The translations under genes and the position numbers were made by a program. 37,823 nucleotides of DNA, from the NCBI RefSeq assembly GCF_030813355.1, contig NZ_JAUSUD010000032.1:1-37823 (forward strand). Reading direction: 5' to 3'. Within the stretch, counting starts at the first letter, position 1; each line of letters begins with the position of its first letter. Under the pieces are notes generated by a model that saw only the letters and a list, made by a program, of their open reading frames with translations, had not been told where the DNA came from and made no database searches. Below, piece after piece: positions 8,565 to 16,515 of the stretch. The stretch is from Metabacillus malikii. GTDB taxonomy: Bacteria > Bacillota > Bacilli > Bacillales > Bacillaceae.

Positions 8565-9665
8565 TTAGACATTAAAGCGGAAATGTATAACATCACCATC
8601 TTGAACAATATAGTCCTTTCCTTCTAAACGAACTTTACCGGCTTCACGGGCAGCCCCCATTGTTTTTGCTGCTAACAAGTCGGCATAAGAGACTGTTTCC
8701 GCACGAATAAAGCCTCTTTCAAAATCAGTATGAATGATACCAGCACATTGCGGAGCTTTCATTCCCTTTTTAAACGTCCAAGCACGTACCTCTTGTTCCC
8801 CTGCAGTAAAATAAGTAGCCAATCCTAATAGATGGTAAGAAGCCCTAATTAGTTGGTCAAGTCCTGATTCTTCAATACCTAATTCTTCAAGGAACATTTG
8901 CTTTTCTTCACCTTCAAGTTCGGCAATTTCAGACTCAATCTTAGCACATACTACGATAACTTCTGCATTCTCTCCTGCTGCAAATTCACGAACCTGTTGT
9001 ACATATTCATTTCCAGAAGGGTCTGCTACTTCTTCTTCACTTACATTAGCTACATATAAAATTGGTTTAATTGTTAATAAATGCAGCTGCTTAACATACT
9101 TTATTTGCTCTTCGGTAAAATCTACTGAACGTGCCGGCTTTTCATTTTCAAATGCCTCTTTTAACTTTGATAATATTTCATGCTCAAAAACAGCTGTTTT
9201 ATCCTTTTGTTTTGCTAATTTAGCAACACGGTCAATTCTCTTATCGACCGTTTCTAAATCAGCTAAAATTAATTCTAGATTGATAACTTCAATATCAGCA
9301 ATAGGATTAACTTGACCAGACACATGTGTAATATTTTCATCAGCAAAACAACGAACAACATGACAAATTGCATCAACTTGACGTATATGGGAAAGAAATT
9401 TATTCCCTAACCCTTCCCCTTTACTTGCACCTTTTACAATTCCAGCAATGTCAGTGAACTCAAAAGCGGTTGGTACAGTTTTTTTCGGTTTTACGAGTTC
9501 AGTTAACTTTTGAAGCCTGTCATCTGGTACTTCAACAATACCGACATTTGGGTCTATTGTACAAAATGGATAGTTAGCTGACTCTGCACCAGCCTGTGTA
9601 ATCGCGTTAAATAATGTTGACTTACCCACGTTAGGAAGTCCTACAATTCCTGCAGTTAATGCCAT
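8565..9665 (-). CDS. ychF: Redox-regulated ATPase YchF (Obg-family P-loop protein)
   Basis: YchF/OLA1 is a ribosome-associated member of the Obg group that prefers ATP over GTP. Walker A GLPNVGKST is at residues 9-17 and the G3 motif DIAGIVKGASKGEGLGNKFL follows near 70. The G4 position reads NVSE rather than NKxD, consistent with ATP use. A coiled-coil insertion lies in the middle and a TGS domain at the C-terminus (GDVIHFRFNV end). At 366 aa it is full length, with AGGAGTGG before the ATG. It corresponds to B. subtilis yyaF and sits next to rpsF in the same order. Confidence 0.97.
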   Translation of the reverse strand: MALTAGIVGLPNVGKSTLFNAITQAGAESANYPFCTIDPNVGIVEVPDDRLQKLTELVKPKKTVPTAFEFTDIAGIVKGASKGEGLGNKFLSHIRQVDAICHVVRCFADENITHVSGQVNPIADIEVINLELILADLETVDKRIDRVAKLAKQKDKTAVFEHEILSKLKEAFENEKPARSVDFTEEQIKYVKQLHLLTIKPILYVANVSEEEVADPSGNEYVQQVREFAAGENAEVIVVCAKIESEIAELEGEEKQMFLEELGIEESGLDQLIRASYHLLGLATYFTAGEQEVRAWTFKKGMKAPQCAGIIHTDFERGFIRAETVSYADLLAAKTMGAAREAGKVRLEGKDYIVQDGDVIHFRFNV

Positions 9666-9772
9666 ATTTCCACTCCTAATCTTTATCTAACTTACATCAT
9701 TTAGAACATTATCCGATGTAAAGAATAACCTTGTCCAAATAGTTTTTTATACTACGTAATGAATCTCCACCA

Positions 9773-9801
9773 ATTATAGAGACAAAATGGCTAAAAAACA
9801 A
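9773..9801 (-). promoter_or_regulatory. Sigma-A promoter of ychF
   Basis: On the minus strand TTGTTT (9801-9796) and TATAAT (9778-9773) are separated by 17 bases. It sits in the gap after yyaE and gives about 100 bases of leader before ychF. Confidence 0.75.
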
Positions 9802-9828
9802 GCAGAGCAACGATTAACATAATCTATA

Positions 9829-11835
9829 TCACTCTAATTTTTCAATATTAACTAAGCAATCGTAGAGTATGCTACCTTTACCATTATCGGAATTTTCATC
9901 AAGTGTTAATTGGTTTACTGAACCACCAAATCTCCTCCATTGCCCTTCATCAACATTAATTGTCCCCTTATGTGCTCTCGGCAAGACTTTTGCTACTCCT
10001 TCAAGAGTACCTCTATTGTTATAAATTTTGATTCTCTCGCCATCTCTAATCTCTTTCTCTAATGCTATATCGTTTGAGATTTCAATTTTATTTGTCTGTA
10101 ATCCTTCTATTAATGGATAATGCTGGGAGTGGTTTGAACGTAACGGATGAATTGATAATAGTTGATACGGATAGTAAGATGCTAATACAGGGTCGCTGAA
10201 TTTCGATTCTTTAGGAAGAAGATATTGCGGCTTACCTATCATTCCTCTTTTATTTGCATATTCAGATGTAAATTCAAACTTCCCACTTGGTGTTTTGAAC
10301 TGTCGTTCTTTCCAAGGTGTATCTTGTACAGGGAGAGGTAACCGTTTATTAGTTATTAATTCGTTAAGTGTTATACCGAAGTCGTTTAAACGCATTAGTC
10401 CCATTTCAAGAAATTCTCCTCGATTATAAGCAAATTCCTTTTGGAATCCTAATCTATTAGCAAGCTGTGTCCATATCCATAAATCTGATTTTGCCATTCC
10501 AGGTGCCTCTACTAATTTCGGTCCATAATTTACATAATGGTGATACATGGATGAATAATAGATGTCTTCTTCCTCAAATACCGTTGTTGTTGGTAAAACA
10601 TAATCTGCTAGTTCTGCAGTATCTGTTAAAAAGTGGTCCACGACGATAAGTGTCTCAACAGATTCAAACGCTTCTCTCACTTTGTTTGTGTTTGGAACTT
10701 GTCCTAATGGATTTCCGCATGTAACAAAAATCATCTTTATTTCTGGATTTTTCGCATTTAGAATCTCTTCTGCTTGCTCCATCATTGTAAATTGCCTTGA
10801 AAGTTGCTTTTTATTAGATAAAGTTAATTCATTCATTGAAAATTGTTGACCTACTTGAAGATTCCCAAAATTTGCTCCTCCACCAGGTACACCAATATTC
10901 CCACTAATTGCAATTAATGCATCAATAAGACGAATTGTGTTGCCACCGTTTGCATACCTTTGCATACCTAGACCAATAAACGTAGAAGTAGGTCCATCAC
11001 AATATTTATTAGCAATTAAATCAATATCTTGTATAGATACTTCTGTCTTAATAAGAATATCATCCATTGAAAATTGATTTAGTAAATCAAGTAAATCGTG
11101 AAATCCTACTGTATAGTTTTCAATAAAATGTTTATCATATTGATGATTAGTGATTATCTGTTTCATCACACCTATTGCAAATAACCCATCCATCCCTGGT
11201 TTCACACTAATATAATTGTGAGCAATTTTTGCTGTTGCATTAAAAATCGGGTCAATGACAGTGATTGTCACACCTCTTTTTTTGGCAGCCTGTAATTCTT
11301 GAAATAGATGCATATTTGTTCTAGCAACATTCCTTCCCCAAACGATAACATGCCTACTATTCTTTAAATCCTCTGGTGAATGACTATATGAATCGCCAAA
11401 ATCCCAAGTTTGAGATTCTATCCCTGAACCCCAACAAATACTGCCTACAAGCTCTGTTACTCCACCAAAGCAATTAAAAAATCTCTTATCTAAATTCTTT
11501 AATAGTCCACTATTTGCATAATCATGACTATGGAGAATGGCCGTTCCACCGAATTCCTGTTTAATTACTTGCATTTTTCCGGCAATTTCATCAAGCGCTT
11601 GGTTCCAGGATATTTCTGTCAGTACACCATTAACTCTCTTTAATGGCGTAGTTACTCTCTCTGTTGAGTTCGTCTTACCTTCTAGCATTCTACCTCTACC
11701 GCAAATTTTCCCCTTTGTAATGGGGTGATCCTTGTCACCTTCAACTTTTGTCACTTTCCCATTCTCTACAGTAACCTCAAACCCGCAATTATCCCAACAA
11801 TTTAAAGGGCATGATGTCTTAAATACTTGTTTCAA
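9829..11835 (-). CDS. yyaE: YyaE-type molybdopterin oxidoreductase
   Basis: This is a DMSO-reductase-family catalytic subunit of 668 aa. Its N-terminus carries a [4Fe-4S] site, C-x3-C-x3-C-x27-C (Cys9, 13, 17, 45). The molybdopterin domains and a C-terminal MoCo-dinucleotide-binding domain (from about 540, with HPLRSNHSQHYP) follow. A possible Mo ligand is Cys134 in SICWGSG. There is no twin-arginine signal, so it should be cytoplasmic; no electron-transfer subunit is encoded nearby and the substrate is unknown. The start is TTG at 11835, with GGGGG seven bases upstream; the TTG two codons earlier is too close to it. It follows the DUF951 gene by about 18 bases, likely one operon. B. subtilis has yyaE beside yyaF (ychF), as here. 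Confidence 0.88.
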   Translation of the reverse strand: MKQVFKTSCPLNCWDNCGFEVTVENGKVTKVEGDKDHPITKGKICGRGRMLEGKTNSTERVTTPLKRVNGVLTEISWNQALDEIAGKMQVIKQEFGGTAILHSHDYANSGLLKNLDKRFFNCFGGVTELVGSICWGSGIESQTWDFGDSYSHSPEDLKNSRHVIVWGRNVARTNMHLFQELQAAKKRGVTITVIDPIFNATAKIAHNYISVKPGMDGLFAIGVMKQIITNHQYDKHFIENYTVGFHDLLDLLNQFSMDDILIKTEVSIQDIDLIANKYCDGPTSTFIGLGMQRYANGGNTIRLIDALIAISGNIGVPGGGANFGNLQVGQQFSMNELTLSNKKQLSRQFTMMEQAEEILNAKNPEIKMIFVTCGNPLGQVPNTNKVREAFESVETLIVVDHFLTDTAELADYVLPTTTVFEEEDIYYSSMYHHYVNYGPKLVEAPGMAKSDLWIWTQLANRLGFQKEFAYNRGEFLEMGLMRLNDFGITLNELITNKRLPLPVQDTPWKERQFKTPSGKFEFTSEYANKRGMIGKPQYLLPKESKFSDPVLASYYPYQLLSIHPLRSNHSQHYPLIEGLQTNKIEISNDIALEKEIRDGERIKIYNNRGTLEGVAKVLPRAHKGTINVDEGQWRRFGGSVNQLTLDENSDNGKGSILYDCLVNIEKLE

Positions 11836-11853
11836 TTGCAAGCCCCCATTTCA

Positions 11854-12057
11854 TTACTCGCTATCGACATGTTTAACTAATATTTTTTTCATTTTCCTAG
11901 AAAAATCACGTCTTGGTATTAATACACTATGTTGACATCCTTCACATTTAATTCGGACATCCATGCCCATTCGTATGATCTTCCATCGATTAGTGCCGCA
12001 AGGGTGTTGCTTTTTCATTTCTACAATATCATTTAAATTAAATTCCTTATCTTGCAT
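11854..12057 (-). CDS. DUF951 zinc-ribbon-like small protein
   Basis: This 67-aa protein has Cys20 in a KKQHPCG motif and a C-x2-C pair (Cys38, Cys41, KCEGCQ), a likely small zinc-binding fold. It matches DUF951 (comparable to YyzM of B. subtilis, from memory), commonly found between ychF and sporulation-linked genes. No function is established. GGAGGGG lies before the ATG, and yyaE begins shortly after its stop. Confidence 0.85.
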   Translation of the reverse strand: MQDKEFNLNDIVEMKKQHPCGTNRWKIIRMGMDVRIKCEGCQHSVLIPRRDFSRKMKKILVKHVDSE

Positions 12058-12343
12058 ACTATCCCCTCCAAGTTCTGCTTTTTTTGACCTGAAAATTAGT
12101 TAATATTTATCAAAATATAACGTTGGCTATCACATAAATGATATTGCCAGTTAATAAGTTGTTGTTCAGTTAATTCCTACTCTTTACAATTATATTCAAA
12201 TTTGCTTCGTTTTTCTATTAACGTGTTTTTAATCTAAGGCTTTGTTCCCTGTGCACATATCAATGCTTTATTTTAGGCCCTTATTCTAAAAGCAGGTCGT
12301 TTTCTAACATTAATTCCAACATAATAACTTCTTATTGTAAATG
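12058..12343. other. Intergenic region upstream of DUF951-yyaE
   Basis: This AT-rich stretch contains no supported gene. A TATAAT lies on the minus strand near 12188-12193 but lacks a good -35 at 16-18 bases. I see no clear regulator site and no tRNA or riboswitch fold. Confidence 0.5.
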
Positions 12344-12402
12344 ACAAAAATAACCTCAGTCACGTCGGCGAGTCTAAGTCGTTTAGTAACTGAGGTTATT
12401 AC
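12344..12402 (-). terminator. Terminator after the YkvI-type gene
   Basis: A perfect 12-bp stem AATAACCTCAGT (12349-12360) / ACTGAGGTTATT (12389-12400) encloses a 28-base loop. On the minus strand it is followed by a short T run (12350-12346). Confidence 0.8.
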
Positions 12403-12443
12403 ATTTAATATTGTGAAGGTATATTATCCATGATTCATTTGTT

Positions 12444-13457
12444 CTACTTTTTTAATCTATCTATAAATGGATACATTAAGATTGTTATAAGTAGATATAA
12501 ATTTATCAATCCATAAAGCGGATATAATATAGCTACAAGATTAGAAAACCCAAATCTAGTGAAAGGTATCATTAAAGCAACTAACACGAGTGCCAAAATC
12601 CAATATGGGAGTTTTATTATCACTTGGAATCTTGAAGCAAGTCCAAAAACACCTGAAACAGCTGTCGTATAAATAGCAAGCCAAAGCATAACAGACATAA
12701 ATATAAAAACAGCAAATGGTTCACCTCGTAATATCGCAAATAACGGAATTTCATATTCAGCTAATAAATCTGCTATTTGGATTAATGTTTCATTATAAAT
12801 AAATGATATTGACCCTAAAACAAGACCACTGCCTATACTAGCAATCTTTGCCTCTTTGATATCCTTTATCTCCTTACCAACCGCGGACAAAACAGCAATT
12901 AAAGGTAAGATATTTAAAGATGTAAATGTAAATGCAGCAGGCCAATTGTACTGTTTCGATATATCGAATAGCCATGTATGGGAATTTGAAATATTAAAGG
13001 AAAATAAAGCATAGAACAATCCGAGAACCAGTAAAGGAATAATGATTGTATTAAGCCTTATTATTCCGTTTGTATTACCAATAAACAAAAGGATTAGTAA
13101 AACTGCGAAGAAAGCAATACCTACCCAATAAGGTATTAAAAATGCTTCTAGTGTGGCCCCGCCACCAGCTATCATAACAATTGTTGTACTGAAAAGATAT
13201 AAAACGATTAAAACATCATATACATGTGCAAGCTTTTTACCTACTAACTTTTCTAACACAGGAAAGAAGTGTTTTGTCTTGCTTTCATGACTAATTTTCA
13301 TAATGACATAGACAGAGATTATAAATGTTACTGTAAATATACATATAGCCAGTCCACTTTCAAAGCCAAAAAATTCCCATATTTCTCTCCCTGACGCATA
13401 CCCCGCTCCTATCGTTGTACCTAAAATCAAAAACATCCACTTTAACCCTGATTTCAC
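12444..13457 (-). CDS. YkvI-type membrane transporter-like protein
   Basis: A 337-aa polytopic membrane protein has about ten hydrophobic segments. It begins MKSGLKWMFLILGTTIGAGY with the glycine-rich TTIGAGYASGRE of the APC/LeuT-like fold in helix 1. It resembles the YkvI group of Bacillus, whose substrate is unknown. The start is GTG (13457-13455) with GAGGTG seven bases upstream. It is divergent from yyaC, with a 98-base shared gap, and ends at a strong terminator. Nothing nearby indicates a substrate. Confidence 0.82.
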   Translation of the reverse strand: MKSGLKWMFLILGTTIGAGYASGREIWEFFGFESGLAICIFTVTFIISVYVIMKISHESKTKHFFPVLEKLVGKKLAHVYDVLIVLYLFSTTIVMIAGGGATLEAFLIPYWVGIAFFAVLLILLFIGNTNGIIRLNTIIIPLLVLGLFYALFSFNISNSHTWLFDISKQYNWPAAFTFTSLNILPLIAVLSAVGKEIKDIKEAKIASIGSGLVLGSISFIYNETLIQIADLLAEYEIPLFAILRGEPFAVFIFMSVMLWLAIYTTAVSGVFGLASRFQVIIKLPYWILALVLVALMIPFTRFGFSNLVAILYPLYGLINLYLLITILMYPFIDRLKK

Positions 13458-13497
13458 ATCATATCACCTCGAAGGCTGTCCAAATTTCATTGCGCAC

Positions 13498-13527
13498 GTA
13501 TAGAAATGCAATTTGTTCCGTATACTG
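13498..13527 (+). promoter_or_regulatory. Possible forespore (sigma-F/G) promoter of yyaC
   Basis: GTATA (13498-13502) and TATACTG (13521-13527) are 18 bases apart, upstream of yyaC. They resemble the sigma-F/G elements GTATA and CATACTA. No sigma-A promoter is evident. B. subtilis yyaC is forespore-expressed. The match is imperfect. Confidence 0.35.
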
Positions 13528-13555
13528 TTACTACTATGATGTGGGAGTGAAATCT

Positions 13556-14185
13556 ATGAATCTTAAATCAGGACTTTTTCAGACAGATACGAAAGATGAC
13601 CGAATATTCCATGAAGATAGTTGTGCAATAGATGAAATATCTACTTTAATTTCTAAACACTTACCAAAATTATTTATCAAACCTATTGTAATTGTTTGTA
13701 TAGGTACAGACCGTTCTACTGGTGATAGTCTAGGACCTTTAGTCGGCTTTAAATTAAAAGATCAATTAGAACACTTCCATGTTTACGGTACGTTAGAAAA
13801 TCCTGTCCATGCAGTTAATCTTGTCGATACGTTAACCTTTATAAAAGAAAAGCATCATAACCCTTATATTATTGCAATTGATGCTTGTCTAGGTCGGCTC
13901 AAAAGTGTTGGGTATATTCAAGTCGCTAAAGGACCATTAAAACCAGGGGCAGGTGTTAACAAAGAGTTACCAGAGGTTGGAGATATGCATTTAACTGGGA
14001 TTGTTAATGTAAGTGGCTTTATGGAGTTTTTCGTATTGCAAAATACTCGTCTTCATTTAGTAATGAGTATGGCTGAAAGTATTGCCTCTGGGATTATCAG
14101 TGCCGAAAGACAATATTTAAGTAAAAGGCTTTCAATTCGAAGAAGTTTCTTATCAAATAAAGACCATGATTCTGCAATAAATTAG
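13556..14185 (+). CDS. yyaC: Spore protein YyaC (DUF1256, GPR-related putative protease)
   Basis: This 209-aa product matches YyaC, a sporulation protein related to the germination protease GPR. Conserved blocks are IVCIGTDRSTGDSLGPLVG, VYGTLENPVHAVNL, IIAIDACLGR, GPLKPGAGV and TGIVNVSGFMEFFVLQNTRL. Conserved acidic residues in the GTDRSTGDS and DACLG blocks are candidate active-site residues by analogy with GPR. The start is ATG 13556, with GGGAG eight bases upstream; an open frame continues to 13415 but runs antisense into the YkvI-type gene and lacks the family sequence. It is the only supported plus-strand gene on the left arm, head-on to the fork. Confidence 0.93.
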   Translation: MNLKSGLFQTDTKDDRIFHEDSCAIDEISTLISKHLPKLFIKPIVIVCIGTDRSTGDSLGPLVGFKLKDQLEHFHVYGTLENPVHAVNLVDTLTFIKEKHHNPYIIAIDACLGRLKSVGYIQVAKGPLKPGAGVNKELPEVGDMHLTGIVNVSGFMEFFVLQNTRLHLVMSMAESIASGIISAERQYLSKRLSIRRSFLSNKDHDSAIN

Positions 14186-14190
14186 GAAAA

Positions 14191-14236
14191 CCCCTATATA
14201 CATTTATAGGGCAATGTTATATAGGGGCTTTATTAA
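14191..14236 (+). terminator. Terminator after yyaC
   Basis: A long stem CCCCTATATACAT (14191-14203) pairs with 14214-14227 (ATGTTATATAGGGG) with a one-base bulge. CTTTATT follows. The U-tract is short, but the stem is strong and begins a few bases after the stop. Confidence 0.75.
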
Positions 14237-14249
14237 ATAACAAAGATTC

Positions 14250-14277
14250 CTCTATGCTAATTTCCTCCCTCATAGAG
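14250..14277 (-). terminator. Weak hairpin beyond the DUF554 gene
   Basis: CTCTATG (14250-14256) pairs with CATAGAG (14271-14277) about 100 bases past the DUF554 stop. The minus-strand continuation is only mildly T-rich, so this is a tentative terminator. Confidence 0.3.
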
Positions 14278-14382
14278 AAGACTGTTGCATTTTCAAGGCG
14301 ATTATTTCACAAGAGACACACAAACCAAAGTTACCCATTTCTATCTTCCTAATAAACACTAATTAGTGTATATGTGAATCAT

Positions 14383-15084
14383 TTAAACGTATTGTTTAAA
14401 TATAATAATAATCGTGATGACAACTAAGCTTGGTAAGAAATTTGCAACTCGAATTTCTTTGATTTTCAACATGTTAATCCCGATTGCAAAGATAATAACC
14501 CCTCCAGTTGCAGTCAGTTCACTAATCAGTACTTCTAATAAGTTACTAGATAAATATTGATGAATCACATTTGCAAAAATTGCTATACCCCCTTGATAAA
14601 GAAAGACAGGTACAGCAGAAAAAATCACCCCTAACCCTAGAGTGCTTGCTAAAACAATACTTGTAAATCCATCAATCATTGATTTAGTTAATAATACTGA
14701 ATGGTCTAATCTCAATCCACTGTCCAATGCTCCAACTATTGCCATAGCCCCAACTGCAAAAATAAGTGTAGCTGATACGAAACCAGTTGCAATATCGCCT
14801 CCTTGCTTTTTACCGACTTTTCGCTCAAGCAAGGAACCAATTTGATGTAGTCTTTTCTCAATTTTTAGCCATTCGCCTATAACTGTTCCAATTACTAGAC
14901 TGACAATGACTAAAAAAAAGTCACTACTTTGAAGGGCCATATCAATTCCTAAAACAACAACTGCCAAACCAATTGCTACCATAATTGTTTGCTTCATCTC
15001 ATCTGGTATCTTTCGTAGTAATAAACCAATGAGAGTTCCAAATACTATAGTTAATGCATTAACAACAGTTCCAGTTAATACCAT
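14383..15084 (-). CDS. DUF554 integral membrane protein (YqgA/YdfK-like)
   Basis: A 233-aa membrane protein has about seven hydrophobic segments and starts MVLTGTVVNALTIVFGTLIG. Glycine-rich helices and the GFTSIVLASTLGLGVIFSA block fit DUF554. The family is of unknown function; transport is often assumed but not shown. The ATG at 15084 is preferred over a GTG three codons upstream because AAAGGG lies eight bases before it and overlaps the GTG. It is transcribed alone between yyaC and the repeat element. Confidence 0.88.
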   Translation of the reverse strand: MVLTGTVVNALTIVFGTLIGLLLRKIPDEMKQTIMVAIGLAVVVLGIDMALQSSDFFLVIVSLVIGTVIGEWLKIEKRLHQIGSLLERKVGKKQGGDIATGFVSATLIFAVGAMAIVGALDSGLRLDHSVLLTKSMIDGFTSIVLASTLGLGVIFSAVPVFLYQGGIAIFANVIHQYLSSNLLEVLISELTATGGVIIFAIGINMLKIKEIRVANFLPSLVVITIIIIFKQYV

Positions 15085-15369
15085 ATTCTTCACCCTTTAA
15101 TATATATACACATGCTGTATTAATCGTTTGAAAATAATTGATTATGATTAAAATGATTTATATGACTGGCAAATTAGTATTACCTGCCTATATTATTGTT
15201 AGCCTTCATTTCTCTGGCTATCCGCTAAAAAAATCTAACTTATCAGTTGGTTATTACATGGATATATCACACTCTAGTTGCTATTATGCTTAAATAGTAA
15301 TTTTATAAGTTCATCAAAGTAACAAATCATTATAATTATTAACTAGTCTAAAGTGGGGAATTTTTAACA
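15085..15369. other. Intergenic region between DUF554 gene and repeat element
   Basis: It is AT-rich with no open frame that I can support. No convincing promoter for the DUF554 gene is visible: a minus-strand TTGCCA near 15170 has no good partner. The MITE-like element follows directly. Confidence 0.5.
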
Positions 15370-15377
15370 AAAAGAAA

Positions 15378-15597
15378 GGCTCTTTTCTAAAAAGATTGTG
15401 GCTTTTTGCACTAACCTTTTTAAGGGTTTGTTGGAGCGGAAGTGCGAGACTCCTGCGGGATGCGTGGGAGAGGTGAGACCCCGCAGGCGTTTACGCTGAG
15501 GAGGCTCACCACCCACCCCGCGGAAAGCGAGTACTGTAGCGGAGACAAACCCTAAACGACAACTCAGTTAAAAGCAACAATGTTTACGAAAACAGCC
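15378..15597. mobile_element. MITE-like repeat with imperfect terminal inverted repeats
   Basis: This 220-bp non-coding element has about 52-bp imperfect inverted ends: 15378-15430 (GGCTCTTTTC to AAGGGTTTG) and 15546-15597 (CAAACCCTAAA to GAAAACAGCC). It is flanked on both sides by AAAAGAAA (15370-15377 and 15598-15605), as a target duplication would be. The core is GC-rich, unlike its surroundings, and strongly structured: CCTGCGGG (15452-15459) pairs with CCCGCAGG (15480-15487). The type resembles the GGAGCGGAAG-containing intergenic repeats that I recall from several Bacillaceae genomes. It encodes no transposase, so any mobility would be non-autonomous. Confidence 0.75.
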
Positions 15598-15602
15598 AAA
15601 AG

Positions 15603-15627
15603 AAAAAACTGACTCCTTTGAGCCAGT
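15603..15627 (-). terminator. Terminator of parAB
   Basis: On the minus strand ACTGGCTC (15627-15620) pairs with GAGTCAGT (15615-15608) around a 4-base loop, followed by TTTTTT. It overlaps the flank of the MITE-like element. Confidence 0.88.
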
Positions 15628-15657
15628 ACACTTCACCATGAATAGATTCCTTCAATT

Positions 15658-16515
15658 TTAAGATGACTCTTGATGTAACAACTCTAATATGCGGTCTAAA
15701 TCATCCTGTGAGAAAAATTCAATTTCGATTTTCCCCTTCTTCTTCTGTTTCTTTATAGTTACAGACGTACCAAAATACTCCCTTAAAAATGATTCTCTTT
15801 CCTTAATAAATACATCCTTATCAGGGACCTTTTTCTTTGTTTCACGTGAAACATTTTCATTTATTTGTTGAACTAATAATTCAACTTGTCTTACATTTAA
15901 TTGCTCACGAATAATTCGGTCAACAAGTGGGGTTAACTTTTCTTTATTTTTTAGTCCTAGTAATGTACGGCCATGACCCATTGAAAGTTTTCCATCTGAA
16001 ATTAATTGTTGTATGTTTGCTGGAAGAGATAATAATCTTACGTGGTTTGCAATATGTGGTCTGCTTTTCCCTAACCTTTTTGCTAAAGCTTCTTGCGTAA
16101 AATTTAACTTCTCCATTAATACTTGATATGCCTGTGCTTCCTCAATTGGTGTTAAGTCTTCGCGTTGTAAGTTTTCTAATAGTGCTAACTCCATCATTTG
16201 TTGCTCTGTTAATTCTCTAACAACAGCTGGTACTGAGTTAAGATTTGCTTCCTTTGCTGCACGGAAACGGCGTTCTCCAACAACAATTTCATAACCCTTT
16301 ATACTCTTACGAACGACAATTGGTTGTAAAATCCCATGATTAATAATGGACTCTTTTAACTCGGAAATAGAATCTTCGTCAAATGTTTTACGTGGTTGAT
16401 AAGGATTTGGACGAATGTCCTTTACTTTTATTTCTTCAATTTTTTCTTCTTCAATATCAGGAAATAATGCTTGTAATCCTTTACCATTAATCCCCTTACC
16501 AAGACCTCTAGCCAT
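15658..16515 (-). CDS. parB: Chromosome partitioning protein ParB (Spo0J)
   Basis: ParB is a CTP-dependent DNA clamp that loads at parS, spreads and recruits condensin. The 285-aa product starts MARGLGKG (ParA-interaction end). The CTP-binding domain has NPYQPRKTF and GERRFRAAK (about 100). The parS-reading helix-turn-helix has LTQEALAKRLGKSRPHIANHVRLL (split by the reader as LTQEALAKRLGKSRP and HIANHVRLL), and a dimerisation region ends the protein. Its ATG overlaps the parA 3' end by 8 bases. A perfect parS lies inside the gene, as in B. subtilis spo0J. It ends 30 bases before an intrinsic terminator. Confidence 0.97.
   Translation of the reverse strand: MARGLGKGINGKGLQALFPDIEEEKIEEIKVKDIRPNPYQPRKTFDEDSISELKESIINHGILQPIVVRKSIKGYEIVVGERRFRAAKEANLNSVPAVVRELTEQQMMELALLENLQREDLTPIEEAQAYQVLMEKLNFTQEALAKRLGKSRPHIANHVRLLSLPANIQQLISDGKLSMGHGRTLLGLKNKEKLTPLVDRIIREQLNVRQVELLVQQINENVSRETKKKVPDKDVFIKERESFLREYFGTSVTIKKQKKKGKIEIEFFSQDDLDRILELLHQESS
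15838..15853. promoter_or_regulatory. Perfect parS site inside parB
   Basis: The 16-bp palindrome TGTTTCACGTGAAACA is identical to the consensus ParB-binding parS. It lies within the parB coding region, the same placement as the strongest parS of B. subtilis, and should be the local centromere where ParB-CTP clamps load. Confidence 0.97.

Noticed and set aside
12230-12300. Possible third copy of the MITE-like repeat arm (AAGGCTTTGTTCCC)
   Set aside because: Only a few short matches; similarity is too weak to separate from chance without alignment.
13415-13555. N-terminal extension of yyaC
   Set aside because: It overlaps the start of the YkvI-type gene in antisense; the family N-terminus and ribosome site are at 13556.
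14356-14369. Palindrome ACACTAATTAGTGT after the DUF554 gene
   Set aside because: Short AT-rich palindrome with no T run or regulator match; such sequences are common by chance here.
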